Shown here: positions 23,501 through 23,932 of the stretch, in pieces
Position numbering within the stretch: position 1 is the first letter of the stretch
Layout of the letters: each line of letters starts with the position of its first letter
Assembly (NCBI GenBank): GCA_033721915.1
Contig: JAWWAC010000044.1
Span: 1-23,932, forward strand
Direction: 5' to 3'
From: REBR01 sp033721915
Lineage (GTDB): Bacteria > Pseudomonadota > Gammaproteobacteria > Pseudomonadales > Oleiphilaceae
DNA: 23,932 bases
Made by a program: the position numbers and the translations under genes
Notes under the pieces: model-generated
Told to the model about the DNA's origin: nothing
Database searches by the model: none
Seen by the model: only the letters and a program-made list of their open reading frames with translations

Positions 23501-23932
23501 TCGTCTGCTTCCCGGCATGGGGTGAATTCCGGCAACATGAACAGGCCCTCGCCAGCGCCTGTGCAAATCATGTATACCGCGGCCTCTTCCTCCGAGGTAT
23601 TCACCAGTTTCACCGAACTCCAGGCCGGTAGGTACATCGCATCGCCAGGGGACCAGTCAATGTCCATGCCGTTGATATGGCATTTTCCGTAGCCTCTCTG
23701 AACAAACACAATGGCTTCACGGCTCTTCAGATTCTGCGTTGAGGAATGCAGTGGATCCAGGCATTCAAAGGCCATGGAAACGGAATGGGCAGGAAGATTG
23801 ACATTGTAAATAACCGGGCCGTTTTTGTAGAAATAGGAACGGCTCGTGGAAGGGACGGAGTTTGGCCTCAGCACATTTCTGTGCATGTGGAAATGACGCC
23901 GGTCAGGATTACCAGCTGACCGGAACGAACCG
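23497..23932 (-). CDS. Cupin-fold protein, N-terminus cut by the window edge
   Basis: At least 145 residues are visible and the frame is open to the right edge. The ATG at 23886 has no ribosome site, and 15 sensible codons precede it (ending DRRHFH before the Met), so the true start probably lies outside. A single small beta-barrel domain is suggested by REAIVFVQRGYGKCHINGMD (around the E-x6-G cupin motif) and SPGDAMYLPAWSSVKLVNTS (second motif, P-x-x-x-x-x-x-x-x-N). In that second motif the metal-binding His position is Val and the Gly is Trp. No HxH precedes the E-x6-G part either, so a classical metal site is not evident. It may bind a ligand, act as an accessory protein, or be a cofactor-free enzyme. 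It is coupled to the monooxygenase by a 4-base overlap. Confidence 0.7.
   Translation of the reverse strand, partial: GSFRSAGNPDRRHFHMHRNVLRPNSVPSTSRSYFYKNGPVIYNVNLPAHSVSMAFECLDPLHSSTQNLKSREAIVFVQRGYGKCHINGMDIDWSPGDAMYLPAWSSVKLVNTSEEEAAVYMICTGAGEGLFMLPEFTPCREADE

Larger units (their letters stand above)
14262..23932 (-). other. Putative biosynthesis-and-export operon
   Basis: Eight same-strand genes run from the cupin to the LuxR-type regulator with three ATGA overlaps (near 23500, 20704 and 16945) and other gaps of 30 to 58 bases. Biosynthetic genes come first, then export genes, then a regulator. The FNT channel follows after 84 bases. No convincing promoter or terminator was seen inside, and the promoter for the series must lie beyond the right edge. 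Composition is lower in GC than the block left of 12.3 kb. Confidence 0.7.

Noticed and set aside
1..23932. tRNA, rRNA, CRISPR array, insertion sequence, integrase or long repeats
   Set aside because: Read-through of both strands showed no cloverleaf-like tRNA, no regularly spaced repeats and no transposase or integrase-like protein; a computed repeat search was not possible.

Overview
The window is gammaproteobacterial DNA in two parts. Bases 1 to about 12,310 are a GC-rich housekeeping block (37 of 60 bases G+C in 11941-12000). From left to right it holds the 3' end of a siroheme nitrite/sulfite reductase (cysI), a DUF934 partner, a YhdH/AcuI-type reductase, a SohB-type protease, an SCP2 lipid-binding protein, an unknown two-helix membrane protein, a FimL-like scaffold, dnaQ, rnhA, a methyltransferase, gloB, mltD and fabI. 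As I recall it, this gene set and order resemble the neighbourhood of fimL, dnaQ, rnhA, gloB, mltD and fabI in Pseudomonas. The organism is therefore probably in or near Pseudomonadales/Oceanospirillales (an Alcanivorax-like bacterium would fit), but I cannot name the species.

From roughly 12.3 kb to the right edge the composition falls (28/60 in 13501-13560, 23/60 in 15061-15120, 28/60 in 19741-19800) and the genes become accessory. A membrane-anchored alpha/beta hydrolase on the + strand is followed by a long minus-strand series. Read in its own 5'-to-3' direction the series is: a cupin (cut by the right edge), an FAD aromatic-type monooxygenase, an AMP-forming acyl/aryl ligase, a condensation-superfamily acyltransferase, an RND/MMPL exporter, an outer-membrane beta-barrel, a LolA-like periplasmic protein, a LuxR-type regulator and a formate/nitrite-type channel. 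Three junctions are 4-base ATGA stop/start overlaps and most other gaps are under 60 bases, so these genes are probably one operon.

The most interesting content is this operon. Its parts suggest that a carboxylic acid (perhaps aromatic) is activated by the ligase, hydroxylated by the FAD enzyme, joined to an acceptor by the condensation-type enzyme, and passed outward through RND pump, periplasmic carrier and outer-membrane barrel. It resembles the FadD-Pap-MmpL logic of mycobacterial surface lipids, rebuilt for a Gram-negative envelope. The product is unknown and the pathway is inference.

Regulatory signals include two good sigma-70-type promoters (before the SCP2 gene and before mltD), one clear intrinsic terminator after the SCP2 gene, and several hairpins. 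I found no tRNA, rRNA, CRISPR array, insertion sequence or integrase.
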